Below are positions 11,587 through 23,004 of a stretch of DNA of 64,000 nt, one piece after another. Each line of letters begins with the position of its first letter. The stretch's first letter is position 1. The position numbers and the translations under genes were made by a program. Origin of the DNA: Platycnemis pennipes (taxonomy: Eukaryota > Arthropoda > Insecta > Odonata > Platycnemididae); NCBI GenBank assembly GCA_933228895.1, contig OW121853.1, forward strand, positions 123,214,133 through 123,278,132, in the 5' to 3' direction. The notes beneath the pieces were generated by a model. The model was not told the DNA's origin. It searched no databases and saw nothing but the letters and a program-made list of their open reading frames with translations.

Positions 11587-12646
11587 ATGACAATGCAATT
11601 CAGCTCGACAGAAATTCGCATACCTGTACCATGGGGATTCATAGCAGGTGGGTCCTTTAAACTTTTACAAGCAGCATCGTCGATTATACCTGCACTTGCT
11701 CCATATTTCATTAGTTCAAATTATTGGAAGTATGCATTCAGTCATGCGTTTGACCCAAAATAACTGTTTATTCTTTACATTCTTTATCCTCACAGCAAAG
11801 TCCTGGGGAAACTCGGAAGGATACCCCGTAATTGCCGTGCATGGTACGATGGACAATGCTGCAAGCTTTGATAAATTGGGTCCGCTGCTTCCTCGGAAGT
11901 TCTTTATCGTAGCAGTCGACTTGCCTGGCCACGGAAAATCCTCCCATTACCCTGATGGCCTACCGTACCATTTCATCGAAATGGTTTTATCCGTTAAACG
12001 TGTCGTTCGTTACTTTAAATGGGAAACTTGTTACTACATTGGGCACAGTCATGGTGGACATATCGGCTCATTTTTTGCTGCCATGTATCCCGAAATTGTG
12101 AAGAAACTTGTCTTGCTTGATATCTTGAAGCCCAGGACATATCCTGAGTATTTTCACCCACAGTTGTTGAGAACTAATTATGAAAAACTATTTGAAATTG
12201 AAAGGAAAACTAGTGGTAAAAAACCACCTACTCAAACCAAGGAAGCGATACTGGAGAAGTTGAAGTCCAGCAGGGCTGCCGAAATAAGCACGCCTTCGGC
12301 TTTAGCACTCCTCTCACGTTCTGTGAGAAACGATACAGGATCTGTCGACGGGTATTACTTCGGCACAGATCAAAAAAATAAGGCCAATGTCGCCGCAATC
12401 CTTTCCACCGAGCAGTTATGTGAACTGATGGAGAACATAAGGTGTGAGCTGTTAGTGGTGCAGGCCAGTGAATCCACCGGTTCTTTCGAACTAAGTGAAG
12501 GGCCAGAATTGGAAGCAGTTTTCAGAAAGTGCTGTCCGAGGTTTGAGAGTGTAACTGTTGATGGGCGACATGACGTCCACATGGATAGGCCAGAGTTGGT
12601 TGCCCCAGTTGTATCTAAATTTTTATTGGGGAATAGTTCTTTATGA
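11587..12646 (+). CDS. Serine hydrolase-like protein (SERHL/kraken type), paralogue 1
   Basis: Alpha/beta-hydrolase-fold enzyme; relatives are putative serine esterases of unknown natural substrate. Exon 1 is 11587-11647, the 148-bp intron 11648-11795 (GTGGGT donor, TCCTCACAG acceptor, phase 1), exon 2 11796-12646. The joined frame gives 303 residues, the usual size. Exon 1 encodes IRIPVPWG near residue 10, the N-terminal family signature. HGTMDNAASFDKL (36-48) is the oxyanion-side block, DLPGHGKSSH follows at 62, GHSHGG holds nucleophile Ser105, and GRHDVHM near 277 carries the catalytic His (His279). The acid residue is not certain. I chose ATG 11587 because TGA 11569 is in frame upstream; ATG 11593 is an alternative. 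No frameshift is seen, so it looks intact. Paralogue 2 lies 5.5 kb downstream in the same orientation. Confidence 0.9.
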
Positions 12647-12692
12647 TGGTGTTATACCCTAACTCATTGTTATAATTGTTGGCGAAAATGTG

Positions 12693-12698
12693 AATAAA
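12693..12698 (+). promoter_or_regulatory. Polyadenylation signal AATAAA, paralogue 1
   Basis: Canonical hexamer 47 bp after the stop codon, in AT-rich 3' UTR-like sequence. Confidence 0.7.
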
Positions 12699-12719
12699 TA
12701 ATTTTATATTTGATATGTA

Positions 12720-13969
12720 AAGACATTAATCTCATTCCTGTTCTTCATCAAAAGTAGTCATGCTGCTTGATTGGTTTAGTTTGTCCAGAAAAGTCTTGGT
12801 AGTGGATCCTAATGACTACATTTTCAGCCCCTAATGGTACAATGATATTTATTTGCATCTGAGTCATGATACCTCAGATTTAAATTGGCTAAACATGACC
12901 TAACGAGGCATTTCTCTTTATACTGCCTTGCCAATGGTGGACATCTCAAAGCCTTGAAATTGTTGTTTTAGTGAAACAATGTTTTTATACCACCTTTAAG
13001 GTTCAAACACTGAAATGACTTTCTCTGGTGCATTTGATGAAGATTCCACTTTTATCAGCCCCTAAACTAGCCATTTAAGAGACTTCATGCACATTCACTT
13101 CCAGCAACATTATATTTTTCCTCTGCCACTGTTGGCATAATGTCCATAAAATTAGCTACCTGTCTCAACAAATGAATGTTAAATCCTCTACGAAGATGTC
13201 ATGATAAATTTTCAACATGATAAGACCTTGATTGCTGAAAATCGGTAAATGAATGCATAATGAAATCACCAACGGGTCATATCAGCAGCAGCTCCTTTCA
13301 AGTAAATCAGATTTCTAGGGTCTGAATCTTGTTCTGTAATTCAGTCACCGTTTTACAATTAAGTAAAATCCACCGGCATTGGTGTCGTAACACTACAATA
13401 AGCCAAACTTTTAGGTAATGATGTCCCTAAGAACCCTGGGTATTTCAAATCCTACCAGCAGAGTTAATTTTTGCACCATCACCAATGGTGTGGGTGGAGC
13501 AGGTAACTATGAAGCAGAGGCTCGAGGTTCAGATCTGAAAGACGCCTGTATGAACACATTCAACTAAACTGAAGATGAGGAATATTCTGTTTATATCAGT
13601 ACCAAGATCCTGTTAAGTGATCGAGTCATTGCTAGGTCTGTAAGTAGTCATTACATGAGTCACACTTAAATATGTAAATGTCACCTGCTTTATGGTCTAG
13701 TATCTGGTGAACTCCACCCTCAACCACCAAGCTGGCATTTATCCTGGGAGTTCCACAACAATGGAAAACAATATTCCACCTTAAAATTGTGGAAAATAGC
13801 AAGTTATAATTTACTATGTAGCAGGCCCACACTCTGGTGAATAGGTACTGTTACTAGGCTGAATCAGTATCACTTAACTACAGTGCAGCTATTAGTGCCT
13901 ACTACTGTCTATAAATAGGTGAGTATTCTCCTCTATGATTGATGCTTCAAAGAAAAACGTGTGGAAATA
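12720..13969. other. No gene recognised
   Basis: Sequence between the first hydrolase gene and a transposase-like pseudogene. I looked here for a first exon of paralogue 2 (a PVPWG-type block with a phase-1 donor) and found none. It may include 5' parts of the transposon that carried the following pseudogene. Confidence 0.4.
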
Positions 13970-15960
13970 TTTCAGGATGTGTCGTGTGCTTATGGTGGGT
14001 ACAAACTGTCATCAATCATTCGTCACTCTCTTCTGCAGGAAAGTCCATCAATCTTTTTCCTCTTATGTTTCCCATTAGTAAGATAGCCGAAGTGATGAAA
14101 TATGCAAGAAATAAAATTGGTTATATGCTGGTTTACCATCTGGCACCATAGTTCTATGAAATGCTGATTTGCGAAGCTCAGCAAAGCGACCCTTTTGTTA
14201 TTTTCTTTGAATGAAGTTTAAAATCAATGCAGCCAGAGTAACCAAATGGATCTATAAGTTTGGTTTTGTAGTCCCAATTCAAATGAAGTTACCACTCAGT
14301 AGGTATTTACCTTGTGCATTTTTGGGCCATGCTAAGGAGTCTGATCTTGTGTCTACCTTCATCAATCAAACCAAACCTCTCAAACACAAACATCTTATAC
14401 AAATATCAATGGAAGGCCCAAACGTTAATTGTCAAAATCCTAAAAAATTGTAAAAATTTGTCAAGGATTCAGAAACATACATTACAGAAGAAAATGGCAA
14501 AGAAGAATCTCTTTTCCTGAACATGGGTTCTCGTGGCTTGCACACTCCGCACAATGCATTTGAGACAAGCTTCAGGGGTTCTGGCTAGATAGTTGTGCAG
14601 TTTTTGAGCACAGAGTATAATTTATTTAAGGATGTACCTGCTTGGCGCAGTGACTATATTGCATATTCAGGATTTGACTTATTTCCACCTCCACGAGTTA
14701 AGCCCTATTAGGTGGGTGAACAATTCTCCTGTGGCTGACAGAGTGATGATGACTTTAAAAATGTTGAGTAGTTTCTTTGAGGTTGCGATAGGGACACTAT
14801 TAAAATTGAATCCATAGTTTCAAAATCGTAGTTAAGGGCACAGATGATAGGCTCATGCGACCAAAGCTGTTATATTTCTCATATGTTGCAAAGTTTTTCA
14901 ATCCATTTCTAGTTACCTATTAAACTAATAATCCACCGGCACCATTCCTACACACAGATTCCTACTTTCTGCTCTTTTATCTGATTAAATCACCTAATTG
15001 TGAAGCCCAATGTGTTTTTGAAATGCACTTTTGACAACATTGACCTAAATAATAACAGTAAATTAATTTTGTCAGATTTTGTGAACTTTGGATATGCTGT
15101 CAAGGTTAAACTCAGCATGGTGAAACTGTCACCAGACCAAATTCAGGAATTTAGAGGGGATTGCGTTGGTATCCTAAATCATGTCATCACAAAGATTTTA
15201 GAAAAGTCTCCAATAAAATATCGTCTTTGTCAAGGTAGGTATATATTTCTGTGACCCAGCCATTGTCGTACCTTATCCAAAAACAGGTAAACGCAGGTTG
15301 ACCATTACTCTTCAGATATTTTCTGAAAGAAACTAGATTTCTCCCTCAGAATGCAATGTTGTTGAAAGGAAATTGATTATGTGTGATTAACGGTACATAT
15401 ATGATAAATATCTTAAAACAGTTCAAGAGGTTAGGAACCCGAATTGACTATTTGGGGTGAAATTGTTCATGTAGTGAATATAAGTTTGCAAAGCTGCCCA
15501 TGTTCCTCCCACAAGTGATAATTTTAAGTCATGTAAATGCTTATGTAGAGAGAGGTTTCTCTATCAACAAGTAAATAATCGTTGAAAATTATTGGGCGCT
15601 CCTCTAATCGCCCAAGGTATAGTTTATGGCTGTTGATGGTTTACGGAATTTAAAGATCACAAAGTCAATGGTAACCAAAGCTGGAAGTGCAGGAGAGAGG
15701 TACCTACCATGAAAAGTTGAAGGTAGTGCGAAAGGAAGAAAAAAACCATGTCTGCAGTCCAAAAATGTTCTATTTTAGATGAAATAAAACAAGAGACAAG
15801 AAGATGAATGTTTTTAACAGAAAAACTGTCTGAATCACAGGTCACTGTCAAAGAACTTGCTCGCCTGCAGAGCATGATTCAATGAGCTGTTTTGTATTGA
15901 AGCGTGGATCACATGCCCACTGTGTGTGGGATTGTTTTTTGTGGTTTACATTTGATGTGT
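13970..15960 (+). pseudogene. Transposase-like (hAT-like dimerisation) pseudogene
   Basis: Many frameshifted blocks appear in the order expected for one gene: LFPLMFPISKIAEVMKYARNK (about 14050-14115), SDPFVIFFE (14188-14214), FLGHAKESDLVSTFI (14319-14363), IQISMEGPNVN (14398-14430), a GSRGLHTPHNAFE block (14525-14560), PPRVKPY (14690-14710), SPIKYRLCQG (15209-15235) and YVERGFSINK (about 15540-15570). From memory these match a transposon-derived arthropod protein family with 'SMDGPNVN' and 'SVERGFSINKE' motifs, the latter recalling the hAT C-terminal dimerisation region. At least ten disruptions. Neither transposon end was identified. Confident that it is a decayed transposase-like gene, less so of its superfamily. 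Confidence 0.72.
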
Positions 15961-17264
15961 TATTTTATGTAGAACAGTTGATGTACTTTTACCATCAAGA
16001 TAAGAGTGTAAGTGATGCTTTATTTAGGCTCCATTTTGTGTAGCTACAAGAACTGATGTACGTGTACTTCACATTAATTCTTTAAAAGAAGGTGTCTTTT
16101 GACATATTTCTCATTATTTCTTTCGTTTTCAAATAAGGTGATTTTTAAAAGTCAGGGATAAATCTGTGTTTTGGTCTGGGAAGGTTTAAAAGTCAGGGAA
16201 AATCAAAACTGTCAATGCATATCAACCCTGCATATGTTACGACCTTTCTTCAAGGCTCTCTGGCAGCTTTCACTCATTTACACTACTGTAGCTCATCATA
16301 GAAAAGAAATGAAAGAAATGTATACATCACATGATGGCTCCTTTGGAGCTATTAGAAGCATTAGTTGGTGTGTTCACTGTCCCATATTAAATCTTCAAAC
16401 GTTGCTGCCAAAACCATTCACAAGTATGGTTTCGAGACTTCATCTTGTCCAAGCAGCCCATTGGGCTAGCCAACTGAATCAAATTAATTCCCCAAACAAT
16501 TTGTTCCTATCTAGGTAGGGAACGATTGCACCAGAAACTTCCTAAATGGGTCCCACTGATGTAATACTTGAGATTTTTTAAATGGTGGACCACAGAGACC
16601 ATGATCGTGCTCTTAAAATTTGAGGCTAATGCAAAACTTCCATAAATTTAAATTAATTGGTGAATGTCAGGTAAAAAAATCATTGCTTTGCACTTTCATT
16701 GCTTGCATTGTTTGCACTTTCAATGCATTGTTTTTGAGAATTTCTGGCCCCCCTGATTTCCGGCCAGTTGCTCTACCAGTTGAGCTACCAAGGCGTCGTC
16801 TTTCTCTGTGGAAATTCTAGAGGCGAATGATTTTTTCTCAGTGGAATATCTTGCTATCATGCATCTCAGCAGGTAACTCCACTAAAGTTTTCATAGCTAG
16901 CTCACGAGCTTTGAAATTGTCATCGTTTTGCAGAAATCAGAGCTAAAACTTATATCTATTTGAAAAAATTGATTGTCTGTTTATATAAATTCCAAACAGC
17001 AAAATCCAGGCTTGACTGATCAGTGTGGTGATGATATTGGTAAATAACCTGGGTGACAATCCATTGCTAGATATGATTAGAAATTATTAGACAAGGGATC
17101 ACTGTCAGCTAATAGTCATCAGCTTTGACATGCATACCACTTCCAGCCTCTTTTAGCAGTCATCAGTTACTTTACATAAGAAAGAATTTTGTGTTTATAT
17201 CATTTGATGGAATGTATGTACGTCTTCTTGATGTAAGGCTGAAGATTACATTAGATATTACTCA
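15961..17264. other. No gene recognised; possible transposon 3' flank
   Basis: Follows the pseudogene. 16145-16205 has two AAAAGTCAGGGA(T/A)AA repeats, possibly from the 3' end of the same transposon. An ORF at 16171-16518 has no known domain. A tRNA-like fragment lies inside at about 16745. Confidence 0.4.
16745..16802 (-). repeat. tRNA-like (SINE head) fragment
   Basis: The minus strand reads GGTAGCTCAACTGGTAGAGC then CTGGCCGGAAATCAG, a tRNA D-arm/A-box with an anticodon-arm-like part. No B box follows, so it is a SINE or tRNA-pseudogene remnant. Confidence 0.55.
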
Positions 17265-17380
17265 CTGTCATCAGTCAACGTTCCTAAGATTGGTTCGACA
17301 CAGCTCTCCACTGGCTTCCTGTATTAGCTAACTTTTTCATATTCGCATAGTTCTTCTCTTTCACCTCCGTCACTATTGTG
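17265..17380 (-). mobile_element. LINE-B 3' end fragment
   Basis: Plus-strand CATCAGTCAACGTTCCTAAG and GACACAGCTCTCCACTGG match the reverse complement of the LINE-B tail. Only the last ~115 bp remain. Confidence 0.7.
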
Positions 17381-17521
17381 TCTATATATTATGCAAACAC
17401 ATTGCACACTGTAGAATATTCAAAGAATGCATATAGTAAATGTACACATTGATTTCCATAGTAATGGCAATTTTTTTCATAAATAAAAATAATCATATAA
17501 AGAAATCATGTTTATGAGAAA

Positions 17522-18059
17522 CAATGGGGTAGTTTACCATATTTTTTTATTGCCAAATCTGACAGATTTTGTAAAATAAAAAGACTTGTAATTTTCCATT
17601 TTGAGATCGATCAATTATTTCTCGAGTTATGAGCGGTGAAAAACTGATGCTTTTAACCCTTTCGGAAAAGTGGGCATGGTGCAACCTCTGACATATATCC
17701 ACTTCGTCCAATCACAACTAAGTCCGCAAAGCTACTTTACTTTATCGCGATGGGGGGGACAAAGCTGACTCTGCCAATAGGAGAAGATGCGATTGCATCT
17801 GTGCGAGCAGACCTTCCAAGAAACCCCTCCACTCCCTTCCTTTCCCCTAAAGGCAGTCAAGGACGGGAGGAAAATGACGTCAATGATATCAAAGCAGCTT
17901 TTTCGGTGGGCGTCACCTTTTGTTTATTTTAATTTTTGATTTATGAGTGAATGGTTGTGGCTAGAAGATTAATTTTTTCACTAAAATTCTCTTTTCGTTT
18001 CCATCTAATGATTTAGTTTACAAAACTGTGATTTCAGTTTCGAGTAAACGCCCCCATTG
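17522..18059 (-). mobile_element. MITE-M, full-length copy 1
   Basis: About 538 bp with short inverted ends: CAATGGGGTAGTTTACC at left against the complement of GTAAACGCCCCCATTG at right. It contains a GACGTCA CRE-like core, CCAATCA and CCAATAG (CCAAT boxes) and a GTGGGC block. The ORFs are not coding-like. It lies 143 bp upstream of the first visible exon of hydrolase paralogue 2, in opposite orientation to the copy at 37545. Confidence 0.75.
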
Positions 18060-18202
18060 GCGTTTTACTTTTGAAATGCAACTCCAATTCTATCAGTGCT
18101 ACATAGGCATTTGTATGCACAGTTGAGGCATGGCCCTGGCTGGTAATATTTATATGTACCACATGCAAAATATCTCACCTCCCTGTGCCCCCTCCTTTCC
18201 AG

Positions 18203-18646
18203 GCAAGTTGTGGGGAGACCCTGAACAGGAGACAGTCCTGGCCGCCCATGGTCTCCAGGACAACGCCAACACGTTTGATCGCCTGGTGCCTATTCTCTTG
18301 AGCAGCAAACCCGCGTACTCCTTCCTCAGCATTGATCTCCCTGGACATGGACTGTCGTCCCACTTCCCCTCCGGGCGACCCATACACTTCATGGACATGG
18401 TGTCTGCCGTTCGTCGAGTCATTCAGTGGCTGCTGCAAAGGCGGAAAGGAGCGAACTCTGTACTCTATGTTGGACACAGTTTTGGGGGGCAGATTGGCCT
18501 GTACTTGGCTGCTGTGTTTCCCGAGTGCCTACGGAAGCTTGTGGTCATTGATTCTCTTGTGCCGGCAACCACTCACGTCTCCAAGTACTTCCAAAAATAC
18601 AGAACAGCCCAGGAGAAGATGGAGGAGTTGGAGGATAAGGTTAATG
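18203..18646 (+). CDS. Serine hydrolase-like protein paralogue 2, internal exon
   Basis: Acceptor CCTCCTTTCCAG at 18191-18202 and donor AATG/GTAAGT at 18646/18647; both junctions are phase 1 and the exon is 444 nt (148 codons). It begins KLWGDPEQETVLAAHG and carries HGLQDNANTFDRL (oxyanion side), DLPGHGLSSHFPSGRP and GHSFGGQIG with the nucleophile serine, ending EELEDKVN. It aligns with paralogue 1 from AKSWGN to about EIERKTSG, though paralogue 1 has no intron at this end. The first exon (about 20 residues) was not found nearby. Exon 1 of paralogue 1 ends in phase 1 and would join in frame, giving IAGKLWGD. The frame stays open upstream to an ATG at 18130, but that stretch is intron-like. 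Confidence 0.9.
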
Positions 18647-18892
18647 GTAAGTTTCATCGATACGGAAATGAAAAATTGACTGTAGGAAGTATTATCAGGA
18701 TTTGGGTTACAGGGTTGGGCTGCAATGGCTCACAGTTTTAATAATCTAACAATGTGGAGAGTGGCTGACAAGGCAGTGAATGAAACTGCCATTCCTACAT
18801 ATACATGTAACCAAATATATGTGGAGACAGTAGCATTATATTTCAACTAGTTCTGCTGGAAATCAAACAATTTAACACTACATGTCCTCTCC

Positions 18893-19115
18893 ATAGGATG
18901 AGAAGTAAAAACTTTAGCGTTCCACAGGGTAATAAAATTTATTTCGACATGTTTCACTTCACTGAAGCATCATCAGGTACATGTGGCACTGATGATGCTT
19001 CAGTGAAGTGAAACATGTCGAAATAAATTTTATTACCCTGTGGTACGCTAAAGTTTTTACCTCTCATCCTATATTATGGAATTCCACAAAGTCTTGGCCT
19101 CTACCATCCACTGCA
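18893..19115. mobile_element. PLE-like fold-back with hammerhead-like cores in both arms
   Basis: Near-perfect inverted arms of 84 bp (18893-18976 and 18989-19072) around a 12-bp spacer, then a one-sided tail (19073-19115). TCCTCTCCATAG at 18885-18896 is repeated at 19116-19127, a 12-bp TSD. Each arm, read outward from the centre, has CTGATGA, a GCTTC/GAAGT stem, GAAAC and ATGTC (plus strand 18989-19020, minus strand 18976-18945), in the order of a small hammerhead ribozyme. A T between CTGATGA and the stem stays unpaired. The tail has GGAATTCCACAAAG, shared in reverse complement with the repeats near 20.8 and 40.6 kb. Confidence 0.75.
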
Positions 19116-19127
19116 TCCTCTCCATAG

Positions 19128-19688
19128 ATTACAACCTTGCTGTGGTAGAAGAGGTTATGTGTTCCCATGGTCCTTTGATACATATAATAATCATTGCTTC
19201 TGTTGGGATCACCTATGTTAAGTTAGTGACCCAATTGGGGTAGGGAGTTAAATGAAGGGTGGTCCACTGATGGGACAGTGTCAAAAGAGAAACATAACTG
19301 GGGAAGGCAGTGGCAAATCAATTATTTTGTCCCTGCAATTATCAATGACAGATAAACTTTGGTATGCATCAGGTTACTATGGGACCAAGCCTGCTCGAGT
19401 AAGGTCACGTCTACCAGTAGGGGAGGTTAGGTCTCCTTGGACATCATCATGTAAAATCCCTGCATACTAGCACAAGGCAAGGTGCTGAAGAAGGAAGAAT
19501 AGGTTAAAAATGGGCTAAGAGAATTCTGAGTACGGGGAATCTATCAAATATGTAGTAATGAGGAAATCAAAGCTTGTGCACTAATGCAATAGAACTGTTT
19601 TTAATGGGAGATTCCCATTAAGTGGTTAAAAGGGTGGGTTTAGTGTGAGAAGATTCCATTCCTGGAAAAGGGAATCTTCTGTGACCAA
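19128..19688. other. No gene recognised; small hairpin
   Basis: Intronic. AGAAGATTCC and GGAATCTTCT form a short hairpin at about 19648-19680, next to a LINE-B copy. No recognised coding sequence; the 19252-19470 ORF has no known motif. Confidence 0.4.
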
Positions 19689-20680
19689 TGTCATCATCAT
19701 CATCATAGGTCAAAAATCCTAGGATTGGTTTGACGCAGCTTTCCACTCGATTCTTCTATCGGCCAAACTTTTCATTGTGACGTAATTCTTCTCTTTTACA
19801 TTCTTCACAACCTGTTCCAAGTCTCTCATACGAAGCCTGACTTTTCCAATCTTCCCGTTCACTTTCCCCTCGACGATAGTCTTCATCAAGACACCGTGTC
19901 TTAAGATATGGCAGATTAAGTTGTCCCATCTTCTTTTTATGGTTTTCAGCAGACTTCTCTTTTCTCCTACTCTTCTTTGAACTTCCTCGTTACTTACTCG
20001 GTCGATCCATTAAATCTTCAGCATTCTTCTGTAGCACCACATTTCAAATGCTTCTACCCTCTTCTTTTCCGCTGCTGTCATCGTCCATGATTCACTGCCG
20101 TGAAGAAAAATGCTCCAGATGTATGTTCTGATGAACTGTTTCCTTACTTCTATGCTTGTATATCCTGCTGTAAGTAAACTCTTCTTTTGAAAAAATGCCC
20201 TCTTTGCCTGAGCTATTCTACTCACTATTTATTTCTTGATTCGTATATCGTTGGTTACTCGGCTTCCCAGGTAACAGAACTCTTTCACCTCTTCAAGTTT
20301 TTGTTTTCCTAGTTTGACATTGGTTTTCGCCTCTTCTTTCTTGCTGCACACCAATATCTTAGTCTTCTTCTTATTTATCTTCAGCTGATATATGGTCATA
20401 GTCCTTTCCATGACTGTTAGCATCTTATCCAGCTCCTTCTCTGTCTGTGCTATGAGAGCTATGTCATCAGCGAATCATAGCATACTGATTGTTTCTCCGT
20501 GGATGTTCACTTTAGAACACTTCTCCTTGACTTCATTTATGGCTCTCTCCATGTAAACATTAAAAATTACGGGAGACAGTGCACAGCCTTGTCTCACACC
20601 TTTCCTTATTCTTGCCACTTCACAGCTGGGTCCAGATTTTATCACAGCTACTTGGTTTTTGTACAGACCAATGTAATGGA
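19689..20680 (-). mobile_element. LINE-B 3' half, minus strand
   Basis: The minus strand reads from an RT remnant (RKGVRQGCALSP, NVYMERAI, then the SLMT-like stretch near 20470 where the FADD-type site should be) through KINKKKTKILVCSKKEEAKTNV, EVKEFCYLGSRVTND, RIAQAKRAFFQKKSLLTAG and GSESWTMTAAEKKRVEAFEMWCYRRML. It ends with a GATGATGATGA tail at 19689-19701. Multiple frameshifts. Confidence 0.85.
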
Positions 20681-20774
20681 ATTAAATGGCCTCCTGACGT
20701 GCATCAAAAGTTAAAACTTCAAAAATGCGCATGCATTTAAAAGTATTTTATTTTATTGGACTGTCTCGGGTTTG

Positions 20775-20890
20775 ACTTTGTGGAATTTTTTCATTGTGAA
20801 GACAAGATGAAAAAAATCAACTTGGCATTCCCGTATTGAAATTTATTTACACGACCCAGGTTTTGCCACAGTGCAGCATCCTCAGGAATT
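20775..20890 (-). mobile_element. PLE-end fragment, degenerate hammerhead-like core
   Basis: The minus strand has CTGAGGA, a GCTG stem side, AAAAC (decayed from GAAAC) and CTGGGTC (20853-20885). GACTTTGTGGAATTTTTTCA at 20794-20813 resembles the tails of the 18.9- and 40.6-kb elements. No opposing arm was found. Confidence 0.5.
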
Positions 20891-21209
20891 TTAAAGTGGA
20901 ATTGCGGTGTTATTTTATTAAAGTTTTATCATTGAGGAGGATATAGCTCGTAAACATAAATAGTTGTAGTTAATTGTCATTACAACTACTAATCAGCACA
21001 ATTAAAGTGAAAAAGTTAAATGATGATGAAACATAATTAACCTTTATATGTGATTCAATTAAATTAAAATATTTGGATTTAAGTCAAACATGGCATAATG
21101 TTTACACTTAATTGAAAATTCAATACTCAACATATTTCATTTCACACAAAGTGAATGTTCTCTTTGAACAATACTGTAATTTAAACTCAACTTCTCAAGG
21201 AAATAGATA
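20891..21209. other. No gene recognised (AT-rich intron)
   Basis: AT-rich intronic sequence with no recognised repeat or exon. Confidence 0.4.
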
Positions 21210-21365
21210 CAGTCAAGCCCACTTATATCAAACCCGTTTATAACGAAGTGAAGGCTATTCCCCATCAAAGAGAAGCTCGGAAAAACTGGTCCACATATAA
21301 CGAAGTTCAGTTATTACGAAGTAAATATTCAGCCCTCTCAACTTTGTTATAAACAGGCTTGACTG
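21210..21365. mobile_element. Pogo/Tigger-type MITE
   Basis: Ends CAGTCAAGCCCACTTATA and TATAAACAGGCTTGACTG are inverted, with TTATAACGAAGT-type internal inverted blocks. The CAGTCAAGCC terminus and TA at the left edge (21208-21209) fit pogo/Tigger-like elements; the right TA has become CA. Confidence 0.65.
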
Positions 21366-23004
21366 CATTAGTAAAGAAGGTAGGGAATAGTTTCTAGCAG
21401 CTTCTATAGAAATTTGGGAAACATTTGGTTTGAAAAGTCCAAATATTATATTTTAACCTAAGCCCTGGTCACATTCTTGAAATAATCTTCTTCCTCCTTT
21501 CTGTGTGTTGATCTCCATGCTGCCCAAAGAAATTAACTTATGCCTTTCTATAAAATTACTTGGGCTTGTTCACTCCACTCAGGATAGCATTGCTTAGTAC
21601 GGGAGAAACAGAGAATCCTTTGGCATGCATACAAAAAACATTTATTTAAACTAAAAAAACAACTCACAAAATGTATGTCATGCATTATGCTTGGTCTCAA
21701 TCGAGATTTAGTATCCAACCCAATAAAAAGTTTTTTGGGCCCAATTTACATAGATATATCCGTTAGTCAACTTACAATTTGTACAATTTAAATATTTATA
21801 TAACCCCAATCAACACAATCTTCATCCACTTATCCATCTTCCTGGTTCTGCCTCGATTGTGTCACGTCTCTCATGTTTGCAGATGGCAATTTGGTTCCTC
21901 GTGGGTCCTCCCTCTTGATTCTTGTGCCACTCGGGTTCCTTCCCTCTCAGACATAGGATTATTTTCCTTCGCACTACTCGTTCATGGTCTCCAATCCTTC
22001 CGGCAATCACTTTTCCTCACTCCTGCTTTTCCTTCCACGTGGCATTCGTCCGCTGAATACAACAGTAAAACTACAACTACCTCTTTCCAGTTTCTTTCAT
22101 TGTTCCCCTCAGCATCTGTAGTGCCTGCTTTGTTGCTTGATTACCCAAAACGGGAGTCCTTAGTGACGCCTCCTGAAGGTGACATCATTTATAACCCCAC
22201 GAATTTGTCATTTTGATACCCCTGTCACCCTCAGATCCATCTCTCCCCTTTTCCCCTTCTTGTTTCTCCTTCCTTGCACACTCCCCCTTATTTTCCCCAG
22301 TCCCTGGCACAGCTCAGTGCCAGGGTTTTATTTCCTCCATCAGAATATAAAAATAGATCCAGACAACATTACAACTGGATCTCCCTAGAAAGGTTAGATG
22401 CAAAAAAATGGGAGCGCAAACCATTGGACGGAGAGTTATAAAGTAATTCATAATCAACATGAGTCCTCAGGGATTAGCTTTAGTAAATAAAAGAAGAATA
22501 GGTAAATGGTTAAACATCATCTATCAAGTCGGTGATAGGATTATGCAACCAGTGAAAAGGCAGACCCAATGGATGGCGTGATCATAATCCAGGTGTAAAT
22601 GTGGGTTGGCACAATGGATCTAAAGAGGCATATTAAGTGCCAGGGGGGCTCCAGAAGGCCCCCACCCGCCCCTCTAATTTACATTCTTAATGGTTGAATA
22701 GCCATATGAATCATTAAGTGGTATTTCTAGGAATAGACTTTTCTCTGTTAGGGGTGACTAAAATGAGGTCGTTAGGGAGGAATGAAAGATGATAATTTTG
22801 AGAAATGTGTATAGTTGAAAAAAGTAGTCTAAGTTAGAATAAAAATGGTTTTAGCATCTCTAAAAGGCAACATATGCATGAAAAATGCCAGGAGATATTG
22901 ATTTCTTAGATTAGATTACTTCATGGCTATATAATGCTTTGGAAACAGCATACTTATGTTAGTTCTCATAGTTTACCAGGGCATGCAGATTCAGTTAATA
23001 TTAT
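21366..23004. other. No gene recognised
   Basis: Intronic. ORFs at 21779-22216 (+) and 21822-22010 (-) overlap on opposite strands in pyrimidine-rich sequence and have no domain I know; they may derive from an unclassified repeat. CCCCACCCGCCCC near 22660 is low complexity. Confidence 0.35.

Noticed and set aside
13470..13510. GGTGTGGGTGGAGCAGGTAACT as exon 1 donor for paralogue 2
   Set aside because: The phase would fit, but the encoded residues do not resemble the conserved PVPWG-IAG block.
18130..18202. ATG at 18130 as the start of hydrolase paralogue 2
   Set aside because: The stretch has no family residues and ends in a strong polypyrimidine tract with CAG, so it is intron read-through. 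The family needs a PVPWG-type N-terminus that is absent here.
20853..20885. Functional hammerhead ribozyme at 20.8 kb
   Set aside because: The GAAAC box has decayed to AAAAC, so only a relic is called.
21779..22216. 145-codon plus-strand ORF in the large intron
   Set aside because: Pyrimidine-rich, overlaps a minus-strand ORF, no recognised family; probably part of an unclassified repeat.
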